Shown here piece by piece: positions 47,923-60,798 of a stretch of 64,000 nt of DNA (positions within the stretch are counted from its first letter, which is position 1; each line of letters opens with the position of its first letter). The position numbers and the translations under genes were made by a program. The stretch lies in contig OX388343.1 in assembly GCA_947579665.1 (NCBI GenBank), positions 102,739,657-102,803,656 on the forward strand, given 5' to 3'. Origin of the DNA: Sympetrum striolatum (taxonomy: Eukaryota; Arthropoda; Insecta; Odonata; Libellulidae). A model generated the notes under the pieces. That model worked only from the letters and a program-made list of their open reading frames with translations, searched no databases and had not been told where the DNA came from.

Positions 47923-48965
47923 ATGAATAAAGTCCAATAGTGTGGAAGTTTAAAGTGTTATTTTTTTGTATAACTTAGACATTATTATTCATCTATACCC
48001 TCATATACAATCTAAATTAAAAATTTAATAAATTTTAACAGTTTCGTTGAATATAATTACTAATTTGATTAACTTTGCTATTTATATAAGAGAGATAATC
48101 TCATGTATACAATTTGGATATGATTGTATGGTCAGCATTATCATGTAGTCCAAGATCTTGATTGGATTAAATCCAGATTTGCATTTATTCAGAAAGATTC
48201 ATATTCTTTCTTACCATCGTTGGGGGGAGGAAACTATTGTCACTTCTCTTATAGAAAGTTTAGATACTTTTTGCAAAGACGAGTATTTCTCTATACAATT
48301 ATTCGACGACATTCTATAGTATACAATGGAAAATATTGATTTTGTACAAATCATGGAAAAAGTAATTTTGTATTGCTCTTTTATAGTAAAGAAGGGAAGA
48401 AATGAGGATGCTATTTATTTCTCGCACGTCGAGAGAATGGTATTAATTTGAAATAAAAAAAGCCCAAGTTTAATCTTCATCCTTCTATAAAAACCACATT
48501 CTGAGTTTCATAATAGGAATTTGAGTTCAAAATCAAGTAATGCGGAGTTATATCCCTGAAACGATGAAATGGCTCTAAAAAAATTACTGTTTCTTGCATA
48601 AATTAAAGGTCATTTCACTTATGTTTCTTACACAAATATGTGGATCTACTATTGTAAAAGCGTAAAGGAAATGAAAATAATTATTTAATCCGCAAAGAGG
48701 TCGTTGTCATCAACAATATGCTCAAATTCTGTTAAATCTGATGCAGTGCAACAAACGACGCCAAAGTAAAATTTTTGCATCAAAATCATTTCAAACCAAA
48801 CTTCGTGATTGGTTCCCGTTGTCGAAGAGAAATTGAATTCACGAAGTTTTAAGTGCAGCTCAGACTCATCTTAGATAGTGCATCAGGGCTTGGAGATGGA
48901 TTTGTCAAGATGAAGTTACTTAGACTCCAAGAAATCTATTGAAAAAACACTGGTAAGTACGTAGT
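47923..48965. other. no gene recognised
   Basis: AT-rich DNA with a 71-codon frame at 48124-48339; nothing recognised. Confidence 0.5.
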
Positions 48966-49115
48966 ACCGGCCGTGGCGGTGGAGTGGTTGGCGTTCTAAG
49001 GCGTTAATGCTCCAATGTCACGTTCCCGGGTTCGAATCCCTGCTAATCGGATTCTTCCGGTTAGGGAGTGGTTGCCAGGGTATGTTGTATGTGTTTAATA
49101 ATAAAGGAAAAATGC
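48966..49115 (+). repeat. tRNA-derived SINE, family 3, copy 2
   Basis: Head ACCGGCCGTGGCGGTGGAGTGG with an A-box-like word, B box GGGTTCGAATCCC, then CGGATTCTTCCGG (a partly decayed form of the tail palindrome of the copy at 18845) and TATGTTGTATGTG. Same order and spacing as copy 1, opposite orientation. The 3' end is estimated. Confidence 0.75.
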
Positions 49116-51250
49116 AGAAAAAATTGATAAAATATAAAGGGGATTAATTGGTAGAGTAGACTGCAAAGGCTTAAATTCGCCCACGAAATAAAGACGGCAT
49201 TATTTTTATTATTACTGATTACGAATGAAGACATCTATGGTATCTTTTGTTATTATTATTATTGACAGTTTCTATCAAAACGTGGTTCTACTATAAATTA
49301 AATGCCATGAAAGATGTCTCAACTCTTTGACCTCAAGTATGATCCAAGTTGATTTCAGAAAGAAAATGGGAGTTCTTTGTTACAACATATTTAGATCACA
49401 GTAATAACTAATGAGATAACATTCATTGCTAGTATAATGGATTAGTTTAGTAACATTCATTCATTGCTAGTATAATCATTAGTTTGATAACGAGTTAGTT
49501 TCAAAGATGGGTTATTGCAAACTATAAAAGTAAAAGAATTAAGTTAATCTCCTTTTTAATTTGTTTTTATTTCCGACGGGGCACAGGAATTTCTGGGAAT
49601 TACGGAGACGACGATTCTTCAAAATTATTATTGAAATAAATTATTCAGGGTCTAATTAGGAAACAAATAATTCATCAGAGATATAATTGAGCAATTAATG
49701 TGGATACGGTAACATTGGTAGATATTGGATATGGGAATGATTGGTAGGCTTCACGTATTTATTTAAGTGCATTACTTATTCATACAATGTTACTGATATC
49801 GCAAGAAAGAAGAAGAAAAGAATTGTGATGGTAACATATCTCCCACTTGCACATTGCCGGGAGTTCATATCGATCAGCAATTTCACAGAACAGGCTCAAG
49901 CTCCGTGAGTTCGAAAAAATATCGTACATATATTAATTGGTATTTTAAGAGTTTTATTGATCACAACTTCTAATTAATTATATAATTATTTTTTTATGAA
50001 AAACATTTAAAACGTCTAGTGAAATACCGGATTCTTACTTCTAAAAGGTGCAATGTTACATTCGCTCGCAATTTGATGAATATCACTCGTCATATAAATA
50101 TTTCTTCGATTTAGAGTGTAAATTAATTAATTGTTTGAAGACAGTCGTATATATTAATTGATAGCTGGAAACCATCATAGTATTTTATGGTGTCTTTTTA
50201 AAAAAAGTACGGAGAACTTCACTTGAGCTGGAATTTACCCAGTTTAATATTTTTCCCATAGGAACCCGAGATTTAATTAATATGATTTTTCAACAGAATT
50301 TTCAAATGAAATGATTTGCAAGTATATTCTGCCGCGATTGAGAAGAGTTGCGCAAGAAAGATATATTTACGCCGTTTCGAAATTTAGGACGATACGGGAT
50401 GAAGTTCGTTTTTTACCATTTTTCCGACCAAATTCGCCACTGAGCAAAGAAATATTCCCTTCCTTCTCACGTTGCCGAGTGGACCACTCATTCAATTAAC
50501 CGTAGCGCACGGATCTCTTGGGCGCAGAGGGCGACTCTAGCCACATTTCTCACTTCGCTAATCAAATCCTCTCTTTTCACGCATGCACATCGTCACCATT
50601 GCGCACAATTGCCACCCATTCCCTATTGAATGCCACCTGTTTTTCAGAATGTCCTTCCTTTTCATTTTTGGGCAGAAAAACATGACTTTTGTGTACATGC
50701 ATTAGTCCCTAGTTATTTTTATATTTACAGTACATTTTGATGGACAGTCTTGGAAATTAAAACGGTCGATGCAATTATTTTCTTCCTAATATTTTTCTAT
50801 AGTGTGATATTTCCTTCTCTGTTAAAGAGATTAAAGTTGTTATCTACCTTATAATCAATGGCGCGTAATTCCACGTATAAATTAAAATAAATTATTATAA
50901 TATATATTTGGAATGACACAATGGATCGTTATAATTATTGTGTGATAATTGCAATGAAACAACTTTTTAATCTATGTACCGAATGTGTGAGAGCGTAATC
51001 AAATGGCACCTTATTGGATTAACGTACTGATTGGTTGTAATGTTTAAGAAAGTTAGGAAAAGTGCGAAGAATAGTTGTTACTTAAATACGTCACATCGAG
51101 TATTTGAGAGGGAAAAGATGTGATAAAACGTAGTAAGTGATTATATGAGTGAAAGTGTGAATACTTAGGTTGTTTTATCAGAATAAAGAGGATGGATCAA
51201 AAGTCGATCGACGGATTGTGCGATCCCTGAATTATCCGGAAAGAAGTAAC
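49116..51250. other. no gene recognised; short local duplication
   Basis: Between about 49415 and 49490 a segment containing AACATTCATT...GCTAGTATAAT is repeated once with small changes. The rest is AT-rich; a 62-codon frame at 50311-50499 and a GC-richer patch at about 50470-50660 have nothing recognisable. Confidence 0.5.
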
Positions 51251-51675
51251 GTATATATGTGTAGAGTATATATGTAGAAAGGTATATATGTAGAAAGGTA
51301 TATGTGTAGAGTATATATGTAGAAAGGTATATATGTGTAGAGTATATATGTAGAAAGGTATATATGTAGAAAGGTATATGTGTAGAGTATATACGTAGTA
51401 AGGTATATATGTGTAGAGTATATATGTAGAAAGGTATATATGTAGAAAGGTATATGTGTAGAGTATATATGTAGAAAGGTACATATGTGTAGAGTATATA
51501 TGTAGAAAGGTATATGTGTAGAGTATATATGTAGAAAGGTATATATGTGTAGAGTATATACGTAGAAAGGTATATATGTAGAAAGGTATATATGTAGAAA
51601 GGTATATATGTAGAAAGGTATATATGTAGAAAGGTATATGTGTAGAGTATATACGTAGTAAGGTATATATGTGTG
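51251..51675. repeat. 13- to 16-bp minisatellite
   Basis: About 28 units of GTATATATGTAGAAAG, GTATATATGTGTAGA and GTATATGTGTAGA-type variants in tandem. On the minus strand no unit creates a stop, so a 176-codon Tyr/Ile/Ser/Thr-rich frame (51197-51727) runs through the array; it is a by-product of the repeat and not a gene. Confidence 0.95.
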
Positions 51676-54600
51676 GCTGATAGAATTCTGAAGAGAAGTA
51701 ATATGCCCCGCCGAAGCTGGTATACACGTTCGAAACTAGCGCGAGTTCACAAAAAGATTGAGAAATACCATAAGACTACCTTTCTCACCGCAAATGGAAC
51801 TGTATGAATGCTATGCATATTTTACAACTTTATTATTCACTATATTATCGTTGTTTTGATATTTTTATGGCTTATTATTTTTAAACTTCTGTTTAACTTC
51901 CATACGCGGAATTCTAGAAGTTGATACCGAGTGGCAAACGGTCCCCTGGATACCTGAAAGAAACGTGAAGAGCGTTTTGTAAAAAATAGACCTCGATCAT
52001 ACCTCGAAATCTGTAGGGATGCAAATATCCAGAAGCGGATATTTCTAGCGTGCCTCTCCATCCCGCCTTTATTAAGGCCATCGTTCTCTCTCGTTTACGA
52101 GCATCCTTCAAAAATCTCCTACTTGTATATTTCATCTCGTCGTCTAGATGGGAAGTCGGTGATATTCCCCTTTCACTCCAAAAATACGGCCCTCGACGTT
52201 TACTCATAGTATCACATACTAGCGAGTCCGTGCACTCCTCAATGTAATTCCTTGAAATTTTAATTCTCTCTTGTGGAATCCTCCACATCCGAACACAAAG
52301 AGTTCTTTCCGCTCCGAGTCGTGGGTCATCCAAGAGTCTTTAGCGACTATCTTTTTTTAGATCTGGAGAGTGAAGAAGGAAAAAATGAATACTCCTCTCG
52401 AGGAGACTTTTCCGTAAGCCATCCCGAAGGCTTCATTGCTATTACTGATTTTCTTCTTCTTTTTACACAGTATTCTTTTAAGCCTTCCATCCATGAAACT
52501 CTTTCCTGATAATCTTTTCTTGCTATGTACATCTTACGTTTTCTACTCCCTAGTTATATCCTCCTATTTTTACTTTGCGAGGAAGTCAGTCATCGGATTC
52601 CCTACTAAAGATGAGCTATTATTGTGAGAAAATCAATGACTTCCAAGCGAAATATACTTCTCAAGAAACAGTGAAACAAAAATACATACCATTGCTTCAC
52701 TATAAATAATAATTATTGTGGGTCTAATTAAATAACAGATGTTCTTGATTCGTCTATGAGAATAAGAAAGTGGACTTATTCTACTTATATTCACAATGAA
52801 TTTTGCGTTTTTCTGTTTAAAATTATAAGTTTATTAAAATGAAGTCTGTAAAAGATTAGTAAAGATGGGGAAAGAAATAAAATAGAAGGTATTTATGAAA
52901 TATCATTTTTATTTTGTGACGTCTGTAAGACGCGGTCAAAGGTCAAATTAGCTGGAACTGGGCTCCGTACCCTGAAACAGAGTCATCGCCCCGGGAGTCC
53001 TGCCCCCGGGGCAGCTCACCGCCCGTGGAGAAAGCGCAGAGAGCACAAGAACAGTCTGCGGTGGCCGAATGCTCCGGAAGACGCATATTTCCTCAAAAGC
53101 CTTTCGGAAATGAATGAATACATCACCTTCAACCGTTACTTCGTGGCGATTCCTTTCCCAGTCCCGGTTTCTTCAGTCCTTTGGTTCATCACCCTCATTA
53201 TCTCAGCATTCAATCTATTTAGTTCAATTATTCGGTTGAGACTTGAAAAGATCTATAGAAGATTGCTACATTTAATCGCCATTGTCTCGGATCATTAAGG
53301 GTTTAATCATAATAGTAAGAGATCTGCAATCAAAGCTTTACGAAGGATTCAGTACCGTATTATATATTATTTAATTTATTAGGTTATTTCCTATCGTTCC
53401 CAATTATTCTGATTCCATCACATGGATTTAGTTTATAGTTCATTAACTATCTATATATTAATACGTGAAGAGAAAACTTGGGATCCTTTTTAAAGGATAC
53501 TACGCGAACGGAGGAGTTTGAGATTTGGCATAGTTAAAGTTTATATGGGGAAGGAGAGCAGAAAGCTAATATCTTTGTCCAAATAACCTTGGTTCGACTC
53601 TGGACCAGTATAATCGTATCTCATAACAAATGCACGCAAAGTTCATTTTGATCGATTGCAGAAATTTTTTCTTTAGCAGAATTATATCAGAAATAATGGT
53701 TGTACGAAATCGAGATCAATACCAAAAGAAAGGAAATTGAATAAAGATTCTTATTTCGGTCGTAGAATATCTTATTCGAGTCGAAATTACGAGAACTCAG
53801 GCATAATGAACGAAAATGTCGTGAAATTTCTTCGTAGTAAACAAACCAGTTCCCCTGGCAACCAAGGAGATTTTTTAATCCGAGCTTATGCGTTTTCACA
53901 TTAGAATACAGCGTGATACAGGGATTTTATCTCCAAACCAAATTAACGGTTGGGACTAATGTCAGAAATTATGAAAAGAGGGCAATTAACCGAGATGCCA
54001 ACAGTCGCTTACTGATTAATTAATAACAAGGATATAATTACGGCAATTTTATGGAATTGTTTTTGGAAATCAATCTTTAAAATTAAAATTGACAATGAAT
54101 TGTATCAAAAAATAAATAAAGGTACAAGCTGTAATTGTGTTTTATTTATTTTTCGAACATTAAAATTTTACATTTATTGAAGGGAATTAAGGCAAACAAC
54201 ACACCCTAATGACATATTTGTACATGCTCACAGCTGACGTAATAGAAAAATAATGAAATAAATTATAAGAAATGATTATATAGGCATAATCTTTGACAAA
54301 AGAACGTCAATAACTTTCAGAATTAAAAATTCAATGAATTATGGCCGAATTTCGACCACTGGGCGATCACTAGTATATATTAATAAATTAACCTAGCTAC
54401 CTGACCTACGGTATAATCGTAGGGCTGTATAAGAAAATGGTATAAATTTTGTTTGGCTATTTTGTAAGATTTTCTTGTTTTCCTCGGTCTCTATTCTAAT
54501 CAAGATGTTCCCCTTTTGGTAAAGAGGTGTATAGAAAACTGCAAAAAAGGGATAATTGGTGGAAAATGTTAAATGTACTAATTTATTTTCATTAGTTTGA

Positions 54601-55719
54601 TTAGAACACTGATTTTTTTCGGTGATCATCTTTTCCATAAACATTTTTTGATAGACAATTAAGTAATTTCGGTCCCTCTTTTTCAACCTCAAAATTTGTA
54701 TTAAAATTGGAATTTATGTAAAATAAAAAATATTAAAAAAAGGAACTTTTCAATAAATTGATAATGTGGCTTAGCAAATAATTCAACTAGGTTTTTATAT
54801 AATTGCATGTACTTTCTCGACAAAAATATGAATATATTGAAAAGTGAATTAGGAACATGATATTTTCTGTGAAGAAAGATTTGAAATCCCTTCTGAAAAG
54901 CGGTTCATTATAAACACAAATATTCACGCGTATTAGAAGGGCCTTCGCGCCTTTGCTAAATGATTACCATGCAATCCAATCTTTTCTTCAAAGGAACACT
55001 AAATGTCCTCTCTCCGGTGTGTCACTTCCCTTCAGCGGGACACCTTTTGTTCTCATTTACGCTTCCATTTCAACGCCCCCCGTAGCAACACCCCTTTCTC
55101 TCCATCCCCATTCCTCTCTTTCCTTCCTCTTCTGGACACTGGTAACAGCAAATCTGATTTGCATCTTCTCTTTGTTGTTTGCAGAAGTAGCGGTTCTACT
55201 CGAAGCTAGTACTTAAAGCAAAATTACTGCACCTATTTTATGAAAATAACCCTCATTTTAATTTATATTTTAAGGCAGCTGCTACATTAAAAACGCATGA
55301 AATCATTTGAACAGAGATTTAATTCATCCATACTCACATCTTTTTTATCAAAATATGACTACTTGACTGTTATTATTACCACTAAAGCTCGAAAGCATAG
55401 CCTTCAAAAGGATGAAAATTTCCCAGATGGAAACTAAAACGTAGCTCATAGAAGAATTGTCTAGTCTGTTTTGCAACGTTACTGCAAAACCATCGATACG
55501 CCAGAAGAAATTTATAGAGCAAGATACTGACAATTAATTAATCTACCCCTAAAACTCGGCAAGCGACACTAAGATGCCTCTTGACTTCTTGCCGGAAAGT
55601 TAAAAGAGAGAAGATCTGAAATAATATTGAATTTGCTCATTAAATTCAGAGACGATGCATTCTCTGATGTCGCTATAGACATAATACAAGCTTCAGTCAA
55701 GATGTATGTAATATTTTTT
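51676..55719. other. no gene recognised; unassigned ORFs
   Basis: A minus-strand frame at 51914-52333 (139 codons, Arg-rich, ordinary composition) overlaps two others and has no domain I recognise. At 52975-53010 a GC-rich inverted pair (GCCCCGGG/CCCGGGGC) is present. Near 53570 GGTTCGACTCTGG resembles a B box, a possible SINE relic. The remainder is AT-rich. Confidence 0.4.
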
Positions 55720-56082
55720 TAATGTGGTTCACGGCTACCTCCGCTGTATTATTACTATTATATCGAGTTGTATTGTTATATTCCATCAGCCTATATTTAC
55801 GTATGTGACTATATGGATATTCTACCATGTATTGTATTATTTTAGTTAATTGACAAATCTCATATATATTTATGTATGATAGTTCTGATTCATGATTTAT
55901 GATTTTATTTTTCGTACTTGTAATATATGTATTGTAGTTTAATTGTACAGCCTACGGGATGTTTTTGGAGGGGTATCCCTCCCGTCTTTGGGCGAATGCC
56001 TTAGGTTTAGAATCATTTTTATGTTCCCTCAAATGTTGCCTCCTGGCCTGAAGGTCAACTTGCAACGCAAACTTAAATAAAT
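55720..56082 (+). repeat. probable retroposon 3' end
   Basis: The segment ends in (AAAT)n (AAATAAATAAATAA at about 56068-56082), after an ordered untranslated-looking part with a GGAGGGGTATCCCTCC hairpin at 55967 and CCTCCTGGCCTGAAGG. This pattern is usual for the 3' end of LINEs or their parasites. No coding block or second copy was found in the window, and the 5' limit is a guess. Confidence 0.4.
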
Positions 56083-56634
56083 AAATAATTCATTCAACCT
56101 GCCAATTAGATCGATCAGATACTGTTAAAATCAAGGAAATTCTTGCTACTAATAGAACGCTAAAAATATATTTTCTCTGCGAACAGCACCTGGTAATCAC
56201 TGCTTTAAAATAGATTGCACGGGACATGCAAATATGACACACGGTGGAAGGCTGCTTGAAGGACATATATAGAGGTGAAGGAGTTAATTGTATTCAGTTT
56301 TCATGAAATATAAGGGCTAGGAAATGTTGATCCCGGAATTCGGTCATGATTATGCAATGTAAAGAAGGAACATTTAGAATACGACTGTTAGTAAATTAGA
56401 AGTTTAAATCTCCAAAGCAATTTAGCAATGTGGAGCAAAAGCAAGAATAAATGACTTATTCTGGGGTTTACACAGGAAGAGTAAGAGTCAAATAGTAAAA
56501 CATTTACTTAACTATCTGATATAATTAAATTGATGGTTTGCGGCGTGACACTGTGAGATTATCTCGTGTAGGAGACAATGTATGAAAGCAGCGGCCATTT
56601 TCTGATTGGCCATCATCTTGGATGACGATCGGAT
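56083..56634. other. no gene recognised
   Basis: AT-rich sequence; nothing recognised. Confidence 0.5.
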
Positions 56635-56765
56635 TAAAAGGCGAAGTGGTTCGGATGGTTTCTCGTGAAAGCGATCCCGGGTTCGATTCCCGACGAGGGT
56701 AATAAAGATGTACTCAAAAAAGGCGTAAATTGACCTCTGCTATCGAAGCACTTTCTTAAAAAGGT
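56635..56765 (+). repeat. tRNA-derived SINE, family 2, copy 2
   Basis: Has an A-box-like AGGCGAAGTGG near 56639, then GTGAAAGCGATCCCGGGTTC (B box), CGATTCCCGACGAGGG and a tail with TCGAAGCACTTTCTTA. The 3' half matches the element at 47766 (GTGAAAGCG, GAAGCACTTT), while the 5' half here is more tRNA-like than there. No target duplication is obvious. Confidence 0.65.
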
Positions 56766-58999
56766 GTAAACAGGCAAATTTTAAGTTTTGAATGAATGTA
56801 AAGGCACAGGGAGAGTAAAGTAGATGAGTAGAGTTGATGACGAACGTTTCTTTCCTACATGGAGAGAGTACCTATACATGGTATAGATCTACTCAATTAA
56901 TTGATATCAACCTAAAACGATTGCAACTAATGTCTTGATGAGATTAATTTATTAGTGTTTATGGTGTCTTACCACCAAATGAGTATTCAAGCTGGGAATA
57001 AATTGTAAAAGGTTTAACTAAAACGCCCATCCTCTGACAATAATTCGCTTAAAAAACCTCATAAAACAAAAGTCTCTGAAATTCTACTTCTATCTCTTCT
57101 TTCACGATTCCAGGATGAAAGCTATCTTAAGGAAAATGAAATGTAACAGTATGGTTATGTAAATCTATGGCGATTAAATTCAAATTTACATAGAAAATAG
57201 GATTACACAATTTACGACACACAAAACTATCAACGGCCGTTTCCGTATTGCCGTTTTGCGGTCAATTAAACTTTTATCGTTGTATACACAATAAATAAAC
57301 AGCTCTATGGCTACGCTAGGTTTCAAGTTCAACTTTCCTATTACAAATCCTAATACAGGTATAATAATTTGATGGCCACTTGGATTTTTTAGAGCGCAAG
57401 ATTCTGTAAATTAAAATTAAAAGGATTAAATGCTACATATTATCAATCTGAGAGCAGTAAAATTCGTTTGTATATTATTTTTTAAAGATTTGAATTCATT
57501 CCCAAGGGAACGGATGAAAGCCATCGGCGAGGCAGTTTTACAATGCGCAATGCCGTTTTCACTTGAACTCGGAATTTGCATCGTATCGAGAGAAAGCAGA
57601 GAAAAACGTCAGCGAGTAATATTGGACTAATAGTTTGAGGAAATGGGAGCGAAGGTCGAATGGGGAAGCGAATTAAAGGCGAGCAAACGAAATTCATTGT
57701 TGCCGCCCAAAGCGAAGCGAAATAGAAAATGGCGCTGTTTGATAATTCCTTCCGCAACTTGACGTGCATTCCCCGTTCGAGAGCACCGAGTCTTTTGTTA
57801 GCATTCCACTCCTCTCTTCATGTCACCGCGTCGGGTTCAAATCCTGCCCCGGGCGCGTGACTCGTTGCTGGCACGTTTCTGCCTTCGGGAACGATGACAG
57901 AGTGTTTTCGATAGGAAGCAATCGATCAATCGAATGGAATAACCGAGGGACAACAATGGCTTTACCCATGGCTATAGAAAACGGGATAGAAATCACATTT
58001 TTCCTTGAATTCTGATATGGAGAAGAAATGAAAAGATAAACTTTGAAGCACTATTTTAGCAGCCCACGCGATTTAAGGGAAGGTCATGTTAAGGTTGGAA
58101 GTGAAAATGAAAGGAGACCCTTGATCAAACCAGGCTGAAGATGAATTAAATTTTTAAGTTGCCTCGGAAAGGAAAAATGGACACGGCTTTTATTAAAATA
58201 GAGTTTTGACGTACCAAAAATCCACCATATTGCTACCACAGGTCTTACGAGTTTACTAGCTCAAGGAAGCCGGCAAACTTTGGAAAAACCACTGTTGTGG
58301 GAACACCCGATACGTATTTCAAAAGCCAAGCCATCATATACAATATTCTTTTACGCCTGAATGTGACAGCTTGGCTATGGATATTCTCAGAACAGTGTTT
58401 CCTGAGTTTGCCGTTTTTCTTAACTGATCACCGCGAAAGATCTCTGACAGCAGGATGACGGCTAAAGGAGCGTTTTAAATCAGAACCCCACAAAATACGA
58501 CCTGCGGACCACATGCGGCCCCCTTGCGTTCATCCTAAAAGGGTTTCGAAAGTTATACTTATTCCCTAAAAATGGCGATTGTTCAAAAGTTAAAAATCAA
58601 TAGAAATAATCAAAAATATCAGGAACGGAGCAAAGATCCTGAGCGGTTCTACACAGTTGATAATTTGAGCTCATCCATATCCTTGAATTTACATTGACTG
58701 ATGACATCATTTCGTTTTATCAGGCTACTGATGGAACAATATTGGCATCACTTTTAACCAAAAACCTCAATTTCTTTATGCAAAAATGAATTATTTCCAT
58801 CAAAAGTTATTCTTTTTAAGAGGAAAAAATCCCATGACTTCTGTCCAAAAATTTGTTTGAACGAAAATGAAAAGTTGAAAAGTTTGAACGAATTTAGCTT
58901 AATTTTTGATCAAAAATCTCAATTTCTTTACAGGAAAATTTAGAGACGGAACTTAGCTATGAAATTACTATTCATCTTCAACCGATTCATTTACGGTTT
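56766..58999. other. no gene recognised; GC-richer patch
   Basis: 57480-57920 is GC-richer with overlapping frames on both strands and a tRNA-like word GGGTTCAAATCC at 57833 without a matching T stem. Around 58500 the words GACCTGCGGACCACATGCGG recall hAT interior sequences but no ends could be matched. Two similar segments with CTCAATTTCTTTA occur near 58765 and 58916. Confidence 0.4.
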
Positions 59000-59134
59000 T
59001 AATTTGCTCAAATCAGTCTTCAGATTCACAAAAATATCGCCATACACTGATTTTAACATTTCATGAGCTTCTTTGGCGATTATTGCCAACTAAAAACAAA
59101 ACTTGCTGTTAATGCACTGCTCAAATCCATGATG
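59000..59134 (-). pseudogene. mariner-type helix-turn-helix relic
   Basis: On the minus strand the frame reads HHGFEQCINSKFCF, stop, LAIIAKEAHEMLKSVYGDIF and then VNLKTDLSKL. The order EQ--N-KFCF-L-----ETHEML--VYGD is that of the N-terminal helix-turn-helix of mariner-family transposases and of the HTH of related genes such as SETMAR. There is one in-frame stop where the Lys-Leu-Gly region should be, and no DDE catalytic block is visible downstream, so only a short decayed fragment remains. Confidence 0.5.
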
Positions 59135-60798
59135 TGCGACAGACACATAAAAGATGAATCCTTCTGATCTGGAAACCGAATAACAAGTCAAAACTCCTTA
59201 AAACTTGGCCCTGACTATCAAGGTATCAGGCTATGGTACATATTACTTCAAATGAATGTAGCCTCACCGGATACTGCTTTAAAAATTTATTACCGTATTT
59301 TTTATCACACATTGTAGAAGTAGTTTTTTGGCATTTTATGACGATTTATAATCATAATAACAATCTTATTTCGACTCTTGGAATTGATGTATATAATGAT
59401 GACGCAAAGCGTCTAAATCTAGGTCGTGTGAAAATAAAGTTTGCGGCTACGGGTAAAAATTGTGCCTTTATTCCTCTATTATTAGTCATTTGATGAATTT
59501 AGTGTGATAAGTAGCAGGATTCGCATATCTTAGTAACTTACCGTCTATTCTTTGAATAGAAAAAATTAACGATCATATAACATCTGTAAATTGCTACCGT
59601 TATATAACGTGCTACGAAATTGGAAACCTCAATTAAAAAAATTGTTTTTACACTATAGATTGAGTGATTAAGTATTCGAATTGAGTATCAAGTTGTCTAA
59701 CTAAATCAATGTAGTTGATTAAAAATGGCCGCCTCTTTTAAATTGCCGACATAATTTTTAAGAGGTCCTGTCAGCTTACATCCATTTCGATTTTTTCTTC
59801 CTCAGTGAGCGAATCCTTTTGAGGGAAAAATAGAATTGTTTCCGTCATTCCGAAGCAAATGGTTCGGAGGAAAGCCTTTCCGGACGGAATTTGACTCTTC
59901 AATTTATTTTTGCCGTACATTTCTCCTCGGCCCTGTGATATACGTCCTAGCAAAATGGCTAAGAAACTTCATTAATACCTTTCATTAAAGAACACTTACG
60001 GTGCATAATTACATGGAAATTCTATTTTCAGATTACGTTTTACAAAATTTTCTTTATAGTGAACTTTTCAGAGAAAAGGAACGCATTTTTCAAATATGTT
60101 CATACATTTACCCAGCGTACCTCTGTCATCAATAGGGTTTCCTGAATTAACAAAAGATAAATATTACATCGTCAATGCCCCAATAACTCGAAAAATATTT
60201 CTTTTTCTAATTCTAGACACGAATTACTTGCCAAAAATATACTAGTGCCTTACACTCAAGAAAAAACACAATAATTATAGCTTTTTGTTGGACTTCCCTC
60301 TATGAATTTCACTGAAAGATTTGTTCACTAAAAAAAGGGAGCGAAGAAATAGCGCTCCTTTTTCCCTGCTAATCCATCCTTAGTTACAAGTTATCTGAAA
60401 GGATAATAGGCAGTAGGGGAGTATTTAATAATATTTTTATCGTTATCTGCCAATGGGTACATACAATTTATAACAATTTAATTATTTCTAGCTAGACTAA
60501 TTCACCCATTCTCTTAATGAGACGGAATTTAAAAATTTTATAGTTCATTTCTTTTCATTTATCCTTGAAGAAAGAAATTCCCGGACCATATTCGCTAGCC
60601 GAAGTACGATTTTCTAATCGTAAATTGCGCTTAAATAATGCCAAGAATCGATCTCTGAGCGGGCAGCATCCAATATACATTTGGACATTTTTAATATTTC
60701 AGATCAGACGCGCATCCACCAAAACACGTTTTCCGAATCCGCAGCTGAGCCCGAAAAAAAGCAAAAGAATCATTCGTAAGCCGTAAATTCCTTATGAG
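59135..60798. other. no gene recognised
   Basis: AT-rich DNA with short frames (59233-59493, 86 codons; 60565-60786, 73 codons, Lys/Arg/Pro-rich) and a weak hairpin at 60331-60365 built on GGGAGCG/CGCTCC. No domain recognised. Confidence 0.45.

Noticed and set aside
51197..51727. 176-codon minus-strand ORF rich in Tyr, Ile and Ser/Thr
   Set aside because: It is the translation of a 13- to 16-bp minisatellite and has no independent coding evidence.
51914..52333. 139-codon minus ORF as a host exon
   Set aside because: No family resemblance, no splice sites noticed, and it overlaps other open frames in a GC-richer patch.
52975..53010. GC-rich inverted pair as a structured RNA
   Set aside because: Only 8-bp arms and no resemblance to snRNA, 5S or other known RNAs.
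57830..57850. GGGTTCAAATCC resembling a tRNA T arm
   Set aside because: The flanking bases do not form a T stem and no A box or acceptor stem is found upstream; probably chance.
58480..58540. hAT-like word GACCTGCGGACCACATGCGG
   Set aside because: No matching inverted end or target duplication could be found within several hundred bases.
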